Source: Rhodobiaceae bacterium
GTDB taxonomy: Bacteria; Pseudomonadota; Alphaproteobacteria; Rhizobiales; JAKPQE01
NCBI GenBank assembly: GCA_028278505.1
Contig: JANQEG010000054.1
Coordinates: 1 to 42,006 of the forward strand
DNA length: 42,006 nucleotides
Direction of reading: 5' to 3'
The notes below the pieces were generated by a model. The model saw only the letters and a program-made list of their open reading frames with translations, was not told the DNA's origin and did no database searches. Shown here piece after piece: positions 17,354-25,427 of the stretch (within the stretch, counting starts at the first letter, position 1; each line of letters opens with the position of its first letter). A program made the translations under genes and the position numbers.

Positions 17354-18058
17354 TCAGGCACTGACGGTGCGTCTGGTGTCGGCGCCCGTCCCGCCGATCT
17401 CGCCGTCGCGGATGCGGACAATGCGGTCGCAGCGGCCGGCGAGGCCGAGGTCGTGGGTGACGAGCAGAAGTGTCATCGACCGTTCACGTTGGGCGGCGAA
17501 CATCAGGTCGATGACATGCGTACCCGTTGATTCGTCGAGATTTCCGGTCGGTTCGTCGGCGATCAGGATCGACGGGTCGGTGACGAGCGCGCGGGCCATG
17601 GCGACGCGCTGCTGTTCGCCGCCGGACAGTTCTCCCGGATAATGGGTCAGCCGGCCGCCGAGGCCGACGGCATCGAGTTCGGCGGCGGCACGCTCGAAGG
17701 CGTCGCGTTCGCCGGCGAGTTCGAGCGGGACGGCGACGTTCTCCAGCGCCGTCATGTTGGGAACCAGGTGGAAGGACTGAAAGACGATGCCCACATGGCG
17801 ACCGCGAAACCGGGCAAGGCCGTCTTCGTTAAGCGCGGCGAGGTCCTGGCCGGCGACCTGCACGAGACCGGAATCGGCGCGCTCCAGACCGGCCGCGACC
17901 ATCAACAAGGTCGACTTGCCGGACCCCGAAGGTCCGACCAGGCCGACCGCCTCGCCACGGCTGATCTCGAGGCCGACACCTTTCAGAATGTGGACGCGGG
18001 AGGCGCCTTTGCCGAGCGTCAGGTGGACGTTTTCGAGCAAAATTGCAGGGGTTTCCAA
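17354..18058 (-). CDS. ybbA: ABC transporter ATP-binding protein, YbbA/LolD type
   Basis: 234 residues. Walker A is GPSGSGKST (42-50), the Q-loop is in GIVFQSFHLVPNMTALENV, and the signature is LSGGEQQRVAMARAL. Walker B is ILIADEPTGNLD and the switch histidine is in LLVTHDLGLA. The GNLDESTG sequence after Walker B is typical of the LolD/MacB/YbbA group. It energises YbbP, encoded 18 bases downstream. A 98-base divergent region separates it from tesA, so both may share one control region. Confidence 0.92.
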   Translation of the reverse strand: METPAILLENVHLTLGKGASRVHILKGVGLEISRGEAVGLVGPSGSGKSTLLMVAAGLERADSGLVQVAGQDLAALNEDGLARFRGRHVGIVFQSFHLVPNMTALENVAVPLELAGERDAFERAAAELDAVGLGGRLTHYPGELSGGEQQRVAMARALVTDPSILIADEPTGNLDESTGTHVIDLMFAAQRERSMTLLLVTHDLGLAGRCDRIVRIRDGEIGGTGADTRRTVSA

Positions 18059-18156
18059 GGTGCGGGCGTCCTATATTGGCGGGGTGAGACGAATCGCCCA
18101 AACGCCAATCGCGTGAATCGAGCGTCGTCCATCCGCACTCATATGGGGTCGGTCGA

Positions 18157-18822
18157 ATGCGAGAAAAGAGCACTTTTCGTTCCCTGGCCGGCGCGCTCGC
18201 GGCGATTGCGTTGCTGGCGCTGCAGAACATGGCGGCCACGGCCGAGCCCGGAGCGGTCAAGATCATCGCCTTCGGCGACAGTCTGATCGCCGGGCTCGGG
18301 CTGGCCCCGGAGGCGACGTTTCCGGTCCGGCTCGAAGCGGCGTTGCGGGCCAAGGGCCATCGGATCGAGATCGTCAATGCCGGAGTCTCGGGCGACACGG
18401 CGAGCGGCGGCCGGGCGCGGCTCGGCTGGGCGCTGCCGGAGGATGCCGATGCGGTCATCGTCGAACTCGGCGCCAATGACGCGCTCCGCGGTATCGATCC
18501 GGCGGCGACCGAGGCGGCGCTCGATGGGCTCCTCGCCGACATTCGCGGCCGCGGCCTGCCGGTGCTGCTCGCCGGCATGCTGGCGCCGCCGAATATGGGC
18601 GCCGCCTATGGCGAGCAGTTCAACGGCATGTTCCCGCGGCTCGCGGAAAAGCACGGCGTGCTGTTCTATCGCTTCTTCCTCGACGGGGTCGCGGCCGAGC
18701 CCGATCTCAATCAGAGCGACGGCATTCATCCGAACGCGGACGGAATTGCGGTCATCGTCGAGCGCATGCTGCCGATTGTCGAGAAGCTGATCGCGGCGGC
18801 CAGGCCGGCGCGGACGGAATGA
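18157..18822 (+). CDS. tesA: SGNH/GDSL esterase (arylesterase/thioesterase I, TesA type)
   Basis: 221 residues. A signal peptide of about 29 residues ends near AATA, so the enzyme is periplasmic. The four SGNH blocks are visible: S42 in IAFGDSLIAGLGLAP, glycine in NAGVSGDTASGG, N107 in ELGANDALRG, and D188 and H191 in NQSDGIHPNADG. It hydrolyses ester or thioester bonds; the natural substrate is not known. Its position divergent from ybbA-ybbP is a long-conserved arrangement. The Shine-Dalgarno is weak (GGGG before ATG 18157), but the signal peptide fixes this start. Confidence 0.93.
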   Translation: MREKSTFRSLAGALAAIALLALQNMAATAEPGAVKIIAFGDSLIAGLGLAPEATFPVRLEAALRAKGHRIEIVNAGVSGDTASGGRARLGWALPEDADAVIVELGANDALRGIDPAATEAALDGLLADIRGRGLPVLLAGMLAPPNMGAAYGEQFNGMFPRLAEKHGVLFYRFFLDGVAAEPDLNQSDGIHPNADGIAVIVERMLPIVEKLIAAARPARTE

Positions 18823-18837
18823 GTGGAGGATAGGGCG

Positions 18838-19371
18838 ATGCCGAGATTGTTCACGGCGATCGAGGTTCCAGGGCAGGTGGCCGCGCAACTTTCGCTGTTG
18901 CGCGGCGGGCTTTCCGGCGCGCGCTGGGTCGACCCGGAGAACTACCATTTGACCCTGCGCTTCATCGGCGATATCGACGATTCGACCGCAGCCGAGATCA
19001 TCGACGCACTCGACCGCGTGCGGCGAGCGCCGTTCTCGCTCAACGTCCACGGCATCGACACGTTTGGCGGGCGCAAGCCGCGGGCGGTGTTTGCGGCGGT
19101 GAAGCCGGCGCCGGCGCTGGTCGAGCTTGCCGCCGAGCATGAGCGGCTGATCCAGCGCGTCGGCCTGCCGGCGGAAACCCGCAAATTCACCCCGCACATC
19201 ACCATTGCCCGGCTGAAGAACGTCCCGGCTCACGCCGTCGCCGCCTATCTTTCGGCGCGCGGGGGCTTTTTCGGCGGCAGCTTCGAGGTCAACCGGTTCG
19301 TGCTGTTGTCGTCGCGGGCGTCGTCGGGCGGCGGCCCCTATATCGTCGAGGCCGCCTATTCGCTGCATTAG
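18838..19371 (+). CDS. thpR: RNA 2',3'-cyclic phosphodiesterase (2'-5' RNA ligase family)
   Basis: 177 residues, the normal length. The two catalytic HxTx motifs are H37-L-T-L (ENYHLTLRFIGD) and H120-I-T-I (FTPHITIARLK), placed symmetrically in the two-lobed 2H phosphoesterase fold. The segment GRKPRAVFAAVKP between them is typical. The enzyme opens 2',3'-cyclic phosphates on RNA ends and can join 2'-5' bonds in the test tube; its role in the cell is unclear. ATG 18838 is chosen because GGAGGA lies seven bases before it; the GTG at 18823 abuts the tesA stop and would include that ribosome site in the coding part. It probably shares a transcript with tesA. Confidence 0.92.
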   Translation: MPRLFTAIEVPGQVAAQLSLLRGGLSGARWVDPENYHLTLRFIGDIDDSTAAEIIDALDRVRRAPFSLNVHGIDTFGGRKPRAVFAAVKPAPALVELAAEHERLIQRVGLPAETRKFTPHITIARLKNVPAHAVAAYLSARGGFFGGSFEVNRFVLLSSRASSGGGPYIVEAAYSLH

Positions 19372-19403
19372 TGGAGCGTGAAGAAAAGTCCTTCGCTACG
19401 CTC

Positions 19404-19565
19404 GGTCTCCAAAGCCCTCTCCCCGCCGGGGAGAGGGTTGGGTGAGGGGGAAATGGACTCTTGTCGATCACCCTCACCCGACTTCGACCAGCGGTTCGGC
19501 TTCGCCTCACCGGGTCTCCGTATCCCTCTCCCTAGAAGGGCGAGGGAAGGACCCGTCGTCACCTC
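19404..19565. repeat. 160-bp composite palindromic repeat, copy A
   Basis: It holds GGTCTCCAAAGCCCTCTCCC, then CACCCGACTTCGACCAGCGG, then TCACCGGGTCTCCGTATCCC and a CCCTCTCCC-AGGGCGAGGG-like hairpin. The same blocks occur in reverse order and opposite orientation at 24375-24535. It sits between the 3' ends of thpR and the next gene and has no coding capacity of its own. Confidence 0.75.
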
Positions 19566-19587
19566 TGGCTTCGGCGGTTTCGACCGG

Positions 19588-20358
19588 TCACTTCTTGCCG
19601 AGCAGCTTCAGCCGTGCGGCGATCTGCTGATCGCAATTGGTCTTGGGATCGTGGGCGATCTCCTCGCTGGCGAAGCTCAGGATCTCCTGCTGCGGATCGG
19701 TCATCTGGGCCAGCGTCACGCCCGGATTGAACTTCTGCAGCACCGCATAGTCGCCGCCGGCATCGGTGAAGAAGGCGAAGGGCTGGCCGTCCTTGATGAT
19801 GCCGAGCCGGCCGACCCGGACCTCGCGCACGTCAACGGCCATGGCGTTGCCGTCGATCGTCAGCTTGTTCTTGGTCAGCCGCAATCGCTTGAACGAGGAC
19901 GCCTTGGTGCCGGTCCAGCGCCCGAACAGGCGCGCGCCCTTGTTCTCCACCGACAGGCACGAGCCGGCATAATCGGGCACCGACAGCCGGACGGCCGAAT
20001 AGGTGACCGGATCCTTGCCCTTTTCGGCGAGCGTGTACTGCATCGTGTTGTCGCCGGTGCGCTGGACGGTGATGCCGACGGGCGCATAGTTCGCCTGCCC
20101 CATGGTGCGGGAATAGTAGTTGAACTGGTTCTCGACATTGGTGCCGGCGCGGCGGTAGAGCCAGCGGTTCGGCAGTCCGCCATCGAAGATCAGCCAGTCG
20201 CTCGCGACCCAGCCCTGCGGGCCTTGCGGCGTGTTGAACTGCCATACGCCGGTGTGGAACGGCGATTCCGCCTGTGCCCGGTCAGTCAAGCCGAGACCCA
20301 TTGCCATTGCGGCAATGGCGGCGAAAGACACTATCGTCAGTTTCGACTTCGCATACAT
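19588..20358 (-). CDS. Secreted protein of unknown function
   Basis: 256 residues, not recognised. A clear signal peptide ends after AQA30, and the mature protein starts ESPFHTGVWQFNTPQGPQGW. The rest looks like a beta-rich periplasmic domain with many short strands (for example YAPVGITVQRTGDNTMQYTL and VTYSAVRLSVPDYAG), an isolated C-terminal cysteine (KTNCDQQ) and another in GSCLSVENKGARLFGRW. No catalytic motif is visible. It is convergent with thpR, the repeat lying between them, and transcribed alone. The start at ATG 20358 is supported by the n-region MYAKSK followed by the hydrophobic core. Confidence 0.8.
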   Translation of the reverse strand: MYAKSKLTIVSFAAIAAMAMGLGLTDRAQAESPFHTGVWQFNTPQGPQGWVASDWLIFDGGLPNRWLYRRAGTNVENQFNYYSRTMGQANYAPVGITVQRTGDNTMQYTLAEKGKDPVTYSAVRLSVPDYAGSCLSVENKGARLFGRWTGTKASSFKRLRLTKNKLTIDGNAMAVDVREVRVGRLGIIKDGQPFAFFTDAGGDYAVLQKFNPGVTLAQMTDPQQEILSFASEEIAHDPKTNCDQQIAARLKLLGKK

Positions 20359-20709
20359 AACGCTCTGCCCCCCAGATACTAAAACGCGCGGTCGGCGGAA
20401 CCCGTTTTCGTGCAGTCATCTGCCGGGTCTGAGGCATGTCCACCCGCCGTCGCGGACACTCGTCCGACAAACCATAGCCTTTATTTCGGGATCGGTCACG
20501 CCCGGCCGATCGCCGCGGCGGGTAGCGGTTCCGCAAACACCTCAAGCAACATTGCCTAAAAACCACAGATCATGAATTTATTCCTATTTTCTTATCCCCG
20601 GCTCTCGAAAATTTCGACATACCTATTGGGTAGGAGTCGTTATTGTCCATGATCCTGATCTGCCGGAGGGCTACAGAATTCCTAGCGCTTTTCCTATGGG
20701 AGAACCCCG
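20359..20709. other. Divergent intergenic region, AT-rich in its right half
   Basis: This 351-base spacer separates the minus-strand secreted protein gene from the plus-strand 105-residue gene. Positions 20560-20660 are AT-rich for the window and probably hold the promoter of the latter, but no confident -35/-10 pair can be picked. Open frames here are short and lack coding features. Confidence 0.4.
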
Positions 20710-21027
20710 ATGAAAATCGAAATTCCTGAAGGATTCAAGGAATTGACCGGGTGGCTCTACGACGGCTTCAATACCGATGAAGACTTCGAGGGTGATGCAA
20801 TCCACTACATGATATCCGGCACGACGCCCGAGCACCGGCAAGAGGCGCGCGAATTCCTGCAAGACATACTGGCCGCGTCCTATTCGGATGGTGAACTCGC
20901 CTATATCTGGACGCTGGGCCGATCGAGCTACTATCTGATGCCGGAGGATGTCCGCGCCGTCATGACCGAGCTGCTTGAGCGCTTAGGGGATTATCAGGAA
21001 GGTCGGTCGAGCGCCGAGTCCCGCTAA
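20710..21027 (+). CDS. Small acidic protein, possibly CdiI/immunity-like orphan
   Basis: 105 residues, acidic, with no signal peptide or membrane helix. It begins MKIEIPEGFKELTGWLYDGF, has DEDFEGDAIHYMISGTTPEH and ends in an alpha-helical part with SSYYLMPEDVRAVMTELLER. The pattern of an N-terminal aromatic-rich helix, a central acidic turn and a final amphipathic helix is reminiscent of immunity proteins of contact-dependent inhibition systems, but that is only an impression. No toxin gene adjoins it. The start is supported by a GGAG-type sequence (GGGAGAACCCCG) eight bases upstream. GC is lower than in the flanking genes. Confidence 0.65.
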   Translation: MKIEIPEGFKELTGWLYDGFNTDEDFEGDAIHYMISGTTPEHRQEAREFLQDILAASYSDGELAYIWTLGRSSYYLMPEDVRAVMTELLERLGDYQEGRSSAESR

Positions 21028-21099
21028 GCGCGGTCCAGCACTTCGCGCGGTCTTTTTCGATCCTTGCACCGTGTGCATGCTGCGCGGAAACCCGCTGGA

Positions 21100-21885
21100 T
21101 TACTTCGCGGCCATGCGCATGGCGCCGTCGATGCGGATCGAGACACCGTTCAGCATGTCGTTCTCGACGATGTGCTGAACAAGCGCGGCGTATTCGTCCG
21201 GGTCGCCGAGCCGCGAGGGGAACGGCACGCTGGCGGCCAGCGAATCGCGCACCTCCTCGGTGAGACCGTCGAACATGGGGGTGTGGAACAGCCCCGGCAG
21301 GATGGTGGCGACGCGGATGCCGTCGCGGGCGAAATCGCGGGCGATCGGCAGCGTCATGGCCTGGATGCCGCCCTTGGAGGCGGCATAGGCGACCTGGCCG
21401 ATCTGGCCTTCCTCGGCGGCGACCGAAGCGGTGGTGGTGATGACGCCGCGGCCGCCATCGGCGGTGATCGGGTCGGTCGCGAGCATGCCGGCCGCCGATT
21501 TGGCGATGACGTTGAAGGTGCCGGTGAGGTTGATGTTGATGACATTGGCGAAGACGGCGAGGTCGTGCGGCCGGATCGCGCCGGTCTTGCGGTCGCGGGA
21601 GGCGGTCTTCTGGGCGATGGCGATGCCGGCGCAATTGACCAGAATGCGCTCCTGGCCGTGCACCGCGCGGGCGGCGGCAAGCCCGTCATCGATGCTGGCG
21701 ATATCGGTGATGTCGACCTCGGCGAAATAGCCCAGTATGTCCGCGGCGACCTCGCGGCCGCGCTCGACGTTGCGGTCGAAGATGGTGACCTTTGAGCCCG
21801 CGGCCGCCAGCCGCCGCGCCGTCGCTTCGCCCAGTCCGGAGGCGCCGCCGGTGACGATCGCCGGTGTTTCGGTTCCGATTTTCAT
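21100..21885 (-). CDS. Short-chain dehydrogenase/reductase, HSD10-like
   Basis: 261 residues. The NAD-binding TGGASGLG (12-19) is followed by the adenine-pocket aspartate in DITD (58-61) and NCAG (84-87). The catalytic residues are S154, Y167 and K171 (YAASK), and the conserved PGLF region follows. The aspartate at the end of the second strand (IFDRN) points to NAD rather than NADP. Overall it resembles 3-hydroxyacyl-CoA dehydrogenase type 2 (HSD17B10), used in branched-chain or fatty acid breakdown, though the RKTGAIRPHDLA and TPMFDGLTEEVR segments alone cannot fix the substrate. It is transcribed alone. Confidence 0.9.
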   Translation of the reverse strand: MKIGTETPAIVTGGASGLGEATARRLAAAGSKVTIFDRNVERGREVAADILGYFAEVDITDIASIDDGLAAARAVHGQERILVNCAGIAIAQKTASRDRKTGAIRPHDLAVFANVININLTGTFNVIAKSAAGMLATDPITADGGRGVITTTASVAAEEGQIGQVAYAASKGGIQAMTLPIARDFARDGIRVATILPGLFHTPMFDGLTEEVRDSLAASVPFPSRLGDPDEYAALVQHIVENDMLNGVSIRIDGAMRMAAK

Positions 21886-22315
21886 GACTAGAGCCTTTCA
21901 TGGTTTGTCTGAATCAATTCTGTTTCACGATTGGCGCGGCAGCCCGCCGGTGAACCGATCGCCGCGCGATGCGGGACATCGGGCAAGAGCGGGTCGACGG
22001 CGGATGCCCGCCAATCGGAAACTCGAAGAGACGGGCGCTTTTGCGCCAATTCCGGCGCCGCGCCGCTTGACCATACGCCCGGTATGGCCTGCGCGGCGCG
22101 GCTTGACCTTGACGCAAAATCGCTCCGTCAGAATGGTTCAAGCAAGCCATGAAAGGCTCTGATATCCCGCCATCTGCCGTTGGTTTTGCCCCGCGTCATA
22201 AACGATCGGGCCGGCGAGGGCCAGCGGTTAAGGGCGCGATTGCGAATGGGCGGCGAAAATGCCGCCGGCTTGCCGCGGCGATCACGCGACACCATGTCGT
22301 ACTGGCGGCATAACG
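21886..22315. other. Divergent intergenic region with strong hairpins
   Basis: Between the SDR gene and the YkvA-family gene. GGCGC-TTTT-GCGCC lies at 22034-22047. A larger nested hairpin spans 22057-22102: GCCGCGCCGC pairs with GCGGCGCGGC, and inside it CCATAC pairs with GTATGG. Two CGCTTGACC/GGCTTGACC copies flank the loop region. There is no U-run, so it is not a standard terminator. It may be a degenerate palindromic repeat or a structured leader. Confidence 0.45.
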
Positions 22316-22717
22316 ATGAAAACCGGGACCAGCATGATGGCGAAAACCGGGGACGGAACCTACGATCCCGACGAAATCCTCGGGCCCGAAACTGTCGAGG
22401 CGCGCGAGGCGCGGGTCAAAAAGGGGTTCTGGAAGACGGTCAAGAAGGCGGCCGGCCAGATCCCGTTCATGGAGGACGTGATCGCCGGCTATTACTGCGC
22501 GCTCGATCCGAAAACGCCGTTCAGCGTGCGGGCGTCGCTGGTCGCCGTGCTCGCCTATTTCGTGATGCCGATCGACATGGTGCCGGATTTCATCGTCGGC
22601 CTCGGCTTTACCGATGACGCCGCCGTGCTGGCGAGCACGCTGGCGATGCTGTCGAGCCATATCAAGCCGGTGCACCGCAGCGCGGCGAAGACGGCGCTCG
22701 CGCCGCCCGATGACTAG
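22316..22717 (+). CDS. YkvA family protein (DUF1232)
   Basis: 133 residues. The DUF1232 signature is clear: ASLVAVLAYFVMPIDMVPDF, followed by GLGFTDDAAVLASTL, which forms a membrane-associated helix with the conserved P-D-x-x-P-D and D-D motifs. The N-terminal 60 residues (KKGFWKTVKKAAGQIPFMED) are amphipathic and basic. Family members are small membrane proteins of unknown biochemical role, in some cases linked to iron or envelope stress. The start may be ATG 22316 or ATG 22334; earlier in-frame codons lack conserved features. Its 3' end faces the quinone oxidoreductase gene, which ends three bases before this stop codon on the other strand (overlap of four bases). Confidence 0.85.
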   Translation: MKTGTSMMAKTGDGTYDPDEILGPETVEAREARVKKGFWKTVKKAAGQIPFMEDVIAGYYCALDPKTPFSVRASLVAVLAYFVMPIDMVPDFIVGLGFTDDAAVLASTLAMLSSHIKPVHRSAAKTALAPPDD

Positions 22718-23688
22718 GGTTTGACGATGATCTTGCCCTTGACCTTGCGGCCGGCGATGAGGTCGAGGGCTTCCGCGATGCGGTCGAGCGGATAGACCGC
22801 GTGAATGTGCGGCTTGAGCTTGCCGGCGCCTACCCAGTCGAGCAGCACCTGCATGTTCTCGCGATGGCCGTCTGGATCGCGCAACACCGATTCGCCCCAG
22901 AACACGCCGAGCACGTCGCAGCCGCGCAAAAGCACCAGATTGAGCGGCATTTTCGGGATCGTGCCGCTGGCAAAGCCGATCACCAGAAACCGGCCCTCCC
23001 AGGCGATCGCGCGCAGCGCGGCTTCGGCGTAAGTGCCGCCGACGGCATCGAAAACCACGTCGACGCCGCGGTCGCCGGTCAGCGCGCGAAGGCGGAGCTT
23101 CAGATCCTCCTCGGCATAGTTGATCGTCTCGTCGGCGCCGTATTTCCGGCAGAAGTCGAGTTTCGCTCCGGACGAAGCGCAGGCGATCACCTCCGCGCCC
23201 ATGATCTTTGCGATTTCCATCGCCGACTGGCCGATGCCGCCGGAGGCGCCGAGCACGGCCACGGTCTCGCCCGGCCGCAGCCGGGCCCGGTCGCGATAGG
23301 CGTGCACCGTTGTGCCATAGGTGACCTGGAGCGCGGCCGCCGTCTCCATATCGATGCCGTCGGGGATGGCGACGACGAAGTCCTCGGAAACGACCACGCG
23401 CTCGCTGAGGCCGCCCCAGCGCAGATAGGTGATGACGCGGTCGCCGACCGCCAGCCGGCTCACGTCCTCGCCGATCTCGACGACGCGTCCGGCGACCTCG
23501 CCGCCCGGCGAAAACGGCCGCACCGGGCGATATTGGTATTTGTCCGCGATGATCAGCGTGTCGAAGAAGTTGAGGCCGGTTGCGGCGACATCGATGGCGA
23601 CCTCGCCGGGGCCGGGGCGCGGCGCCGGTATCTCCTCGATCACCAGGGACGAGGGCGGTCCGACGGTTTTCGACAGGACGGCACGCAT
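22714..23688 (-). CDS. Zinc-independent NADPH:quinone oxidoreductase family protein (MDR superfamily)
   Basis: 324 residues. The N-terminal GroES-like fold opens MRAVLSKTVGPPSSLVIEEI and contains GLNFFDTLIIADKYQ and PFSPGGEVAGRVVEIGEDV. The cofactor motif is GASGGIG (147-153) in VAVLGASGGIGQSAMEIAK, typical of quinone reductases such as QOR. Cysteine ligands for zinc are absent. It reduces quinones or enones with NADPH; the physiological substrate is unknown. The start is ATG 23688, since the open frame upstream (to 23955) only mirrors the TrmH gene and the MRAV start is family-typical. It is divergent from the TrmH gene. Confidence 0.92.
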   Translation of the reverse strand: MRAVLSKTVGPPSSLVIEEIPAPRPGPGEVAIDVAATGLNFFDTLIIADKYQYRPVRPFSPGGEVAGRVVEIGEDVSRLAVGDRVITYLRWGGLSERVVVSEDFVVAIPDGIDMETAAALQVTYGTTVHAYRDRARLRPGETVAVLGASGGIGQSAMEIAKIMGAEVIACASSGAKLDFCRKYGADETINYAEEDLKLRLRALTGDRGVDVVFDAVGGTYAEAALRAIAWEGRFLVIGFASGTIPKMPLNLVLLRGCDVLGVFWGESVLRDPDGHRENMQVLLDWVGAGKLKPHIHAVYPLDRIAEALDLIAGRKVKGKIIVKP

Positions 23689-23809
23689 GGTCGGTTTTCC
23701 GATATAATGATGTGATGTCAGGCGCGGCGACGATCCGGCCGCGATTCCTCCCCATGTGATGGTATACAGACTATCCAATTGGGGCCCGCCGGCGAAGCGG
23801 AAAAGAGGC

Positions 23810-24343
23810 ATGCGCGGATATTTCGGCATCGGCGTCGAAGGCATATCGAAGCCGATGAATCTCGGCAATCTCATGCGCTCGGCGCACGCTTTCGGGGCGA
23901 GCTTCGTCTTCACCGTCGAGGCCGAGCGCAAGCTCGCCCGGCCGCCTTCGGACACTTCGGGCAGCGCCCGGCAGATTCCCTATTACGACTGGCGCGATAT
24001 CGGCGAAATGCAGTTGCCGCGCGGCTGCCGGCTGGTCGGGATCGAACTCGTCGACGAGGCGATCGACCTGCCGAGCTTCCGTCATCCCAATCAGGCCGCC
24101 TATGTCCTCGGCCCGGAACGCAGCTCGCTCTCCCCCGAAATGGTCGCCCGCTGCGAATTCGTGGTGAAGATCCCGACCGCCTTCTGCATCAACGTGGCGA
24201 CCGCCGGGGCGATCGTCATGTATGACCGGGTCCGCTCGCTCGGCCGCTTCGCGCCGCGTCCGGTCAAGGCCGGCGGCCCGACCGAGGCGCTGCCGCCGCA
24301 CCGCCATGGCGGCATTTTCAGCCGGAAGAAGGCGGAGCGCTGA
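23810..24343 (+). CDS. SpoU/TrmH family RNA 2'-O-methyltransferase
   Basis: 177 residues. The three SPOUT motifs are visible: motif 1 NLGNLMRSAHAFGASFVF, motif 2 AYVLGPERSSLSPEMV, and motif 3 VKIPTAFCINVATAGAIVMY, where the knot binds S-adenosylmethionine. The first residues MRGYFGIGVEGISKPMN include the start of the fold; this ATG (23810) is preferred over 23756. It methylates the ribose of an RNA nucleotide, probably in tRNA or rRNA; the position cannot be inferred. The C-terminal tail (PPHRHGGIFSRKKAER) is basic. It is divergent from the quinone reductase gene, 121 bases apart. Confidence 0.9.
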   Translation: MRGYFGIGVEGISKPMNLGNLMRSAHAFGASFVFTVEAERKLARPPSDTSGSARQIPYYDWRDIGEMQLPRGCRLVGIELVDEAIDLPSFRHPNQAAYVLGPERSSLSPEMVARCEFVVKIPTAFCINVATAGAIVMYDRVRSLGRFAPRPVKAGGPTEALPPHRHGGIFSRKKAER

Positions 24344-24374
24344 GCAGCGGTTGGGCGGGAGTGAATCGCATATG

Positions 24375-24535
24375 AGGTGACGACGGGCCCTTCCCTCTCC
24401 CTTCCAGGGAGAGGGATACGAAGACCCGGTGAGGCGAAGCCGAACCGTTGGTCGAAGTCGGGTGAGGGTGATGGGCTTGTCAAATGACGACCCCTCACCC
24501 AACCCTCTCCCCAGAGGGGAGAGGGCTTTGGAGAC
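24375..24535. repeat. 160-bp composite palindromic repeat, copy B (inverted relative to copy A)
   Basis: It reads CCCTTCCCTCTCCC, AGGGATACGAAGACCCGGTG, CGTTGGTCGAAGTCGGGTGA and CCCAACCCTCTCCC, ending GGGCTTTGGAGACC, which is the complement of copy A at 19404-19565 with few changes. The arms contain CTCTCCC/GGGAGAG hairpins. It lies downstream of the TrmH gene. Confidence 0.75.
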
Positions 24536-24713
24536 CGCGCGCAGCCGGCCGATTTCCGCCGCTGATGCGCGGCAAAAGTTCTTTGGTATATTCGGCGGCG
24601 CGCAGGCGATTCGATACCGACCGGCGGAGCCCCACGGACAGTCACACTCTCGCCCCTTTTTCGGTATCGCTTCAGTGGCGAGGGGAGCGGTTCGACCCCC
24701 ATGGCGGCGAATT

Positions 24714-24737
24714 GGTGAATTTCTGTAAAGGTTCACC
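24714..24737 (+). promoter_or_regulatory. Inverted repeat upstream of the IalB-like gene
   Basis: GGTGAA (24714-24719) and TTCACC (24732-24737) form a dyad with a 12-base centre, 90 bases before the IalB-like start. A CTTTGCTAAC sequence follows directly. It lies where an operator would be expected. No regulator is assigned. Confidence 0.3.
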
Positions 24738-24826
24738 CTTTGCTAACGTGTCGGGTCTAATCCTTCAGATTGGATTCGGGGACGAACCAGTCGCAACGCA
24801 TAGCTTCAGGGATGGGACGTTTAGAA

Positions 24827-25336
24827 ATGCACGCTTTGAAAACGCTCTCCGCAGCGGTGCTGGCGCTTGGCATTTTCACGACTGCAGCCGCGGCCCAAAA
24901 AGCCACTCCGCTCGAACAGTACAAGGATTGGGGCGCCTTCACCTTCAATTCCGGTGGCGGCAAGGTCTGCTACATCATCTCCAAGCCGTCGACGCTGGAG
25001 CCGACCGACCGCAATCACGGCGATGTCTATTTCTTCATCACCCACCGGCCGGGTGAGAGCGTGCGCAACGAGGCCAGCCTGCTGGTCGGCTATTCGTTCA
25101 AGGAAGGCTCGCGCGTCAACGTCAACGTCGACGGCACGGCCTACATCCTGTTCACCAAGGATGATGGCGCCTGGGTCGAGAACGCCGCCGAGGAAAGCAA
25201 TCTCGTTGCGGCGATGAAGCGGGGCCGGTCGCTGGTCGCGCAAGGGATGTCGAGCCGCGGCACCAACACCAAATACACGTTCTCGCTTTCGGGCGTGACG
25301 GCGGCGCTGAAACGCATCGACTCCGAGTGCAAGTGA
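24827..25336 (+). CDS. Invasion-associated locus B (IalB) family secreted protein
   Basis: 169 residues. The signal peptide is about 22 residues, ending in a run of alanines before QKATPL. The mature part shows the IalB pattern: YKDWGAFTFNSGGGKVCYII, NHGDVYFFITHRPGESVRNE, LLVGYSFKEGSRVNVNVDG and a final cysteine in RIDSECK, probably disulfide-bonded with the cysteine in KVCYI. The family is widespread and periplasmic in alphaproteobacteria; the Bartonella member affects erythrocyte invasion, but most members have no known role. ATG 24827 gives a standard signal peptide; two earlier in-frame ATGs would put a polar tail before it. Confidence 0.9.
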   Translation: MHALKTLSAAVLALGIFTTAAAAQKATPLEQYKDWGAFTFNSGGGKVCYIISKPSTLEPTDRNHGDVYFFITHRPGESVRNEASLLVGYSFKEGSRVNVNVDGTAYILFTKDDGAWVENAAEESNLVAAMKRGRSLVAQGMSSRGTNTKYTFSLSGVTAALKRIDSECK

Positions 25337-25427
25337 AGCGACGCCCGCCGCGCAACGGAACCCGCCTAAACTGCTCGCTGAAAAGCCGCTCGCATCGCCG
25401 CGGCCGGTCATGATATGACCGCGGGCG

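Noticed and set aside
14795-17530. Plus-strand open frame of 911 codons antisense to ybbP
   Set aside because: It mirrors a clear FtsX-type permease. Its translation is rich in R, G, A, D and H with no hydrophobic helices or motifs, as expected for the antisense of a high-GC gene.
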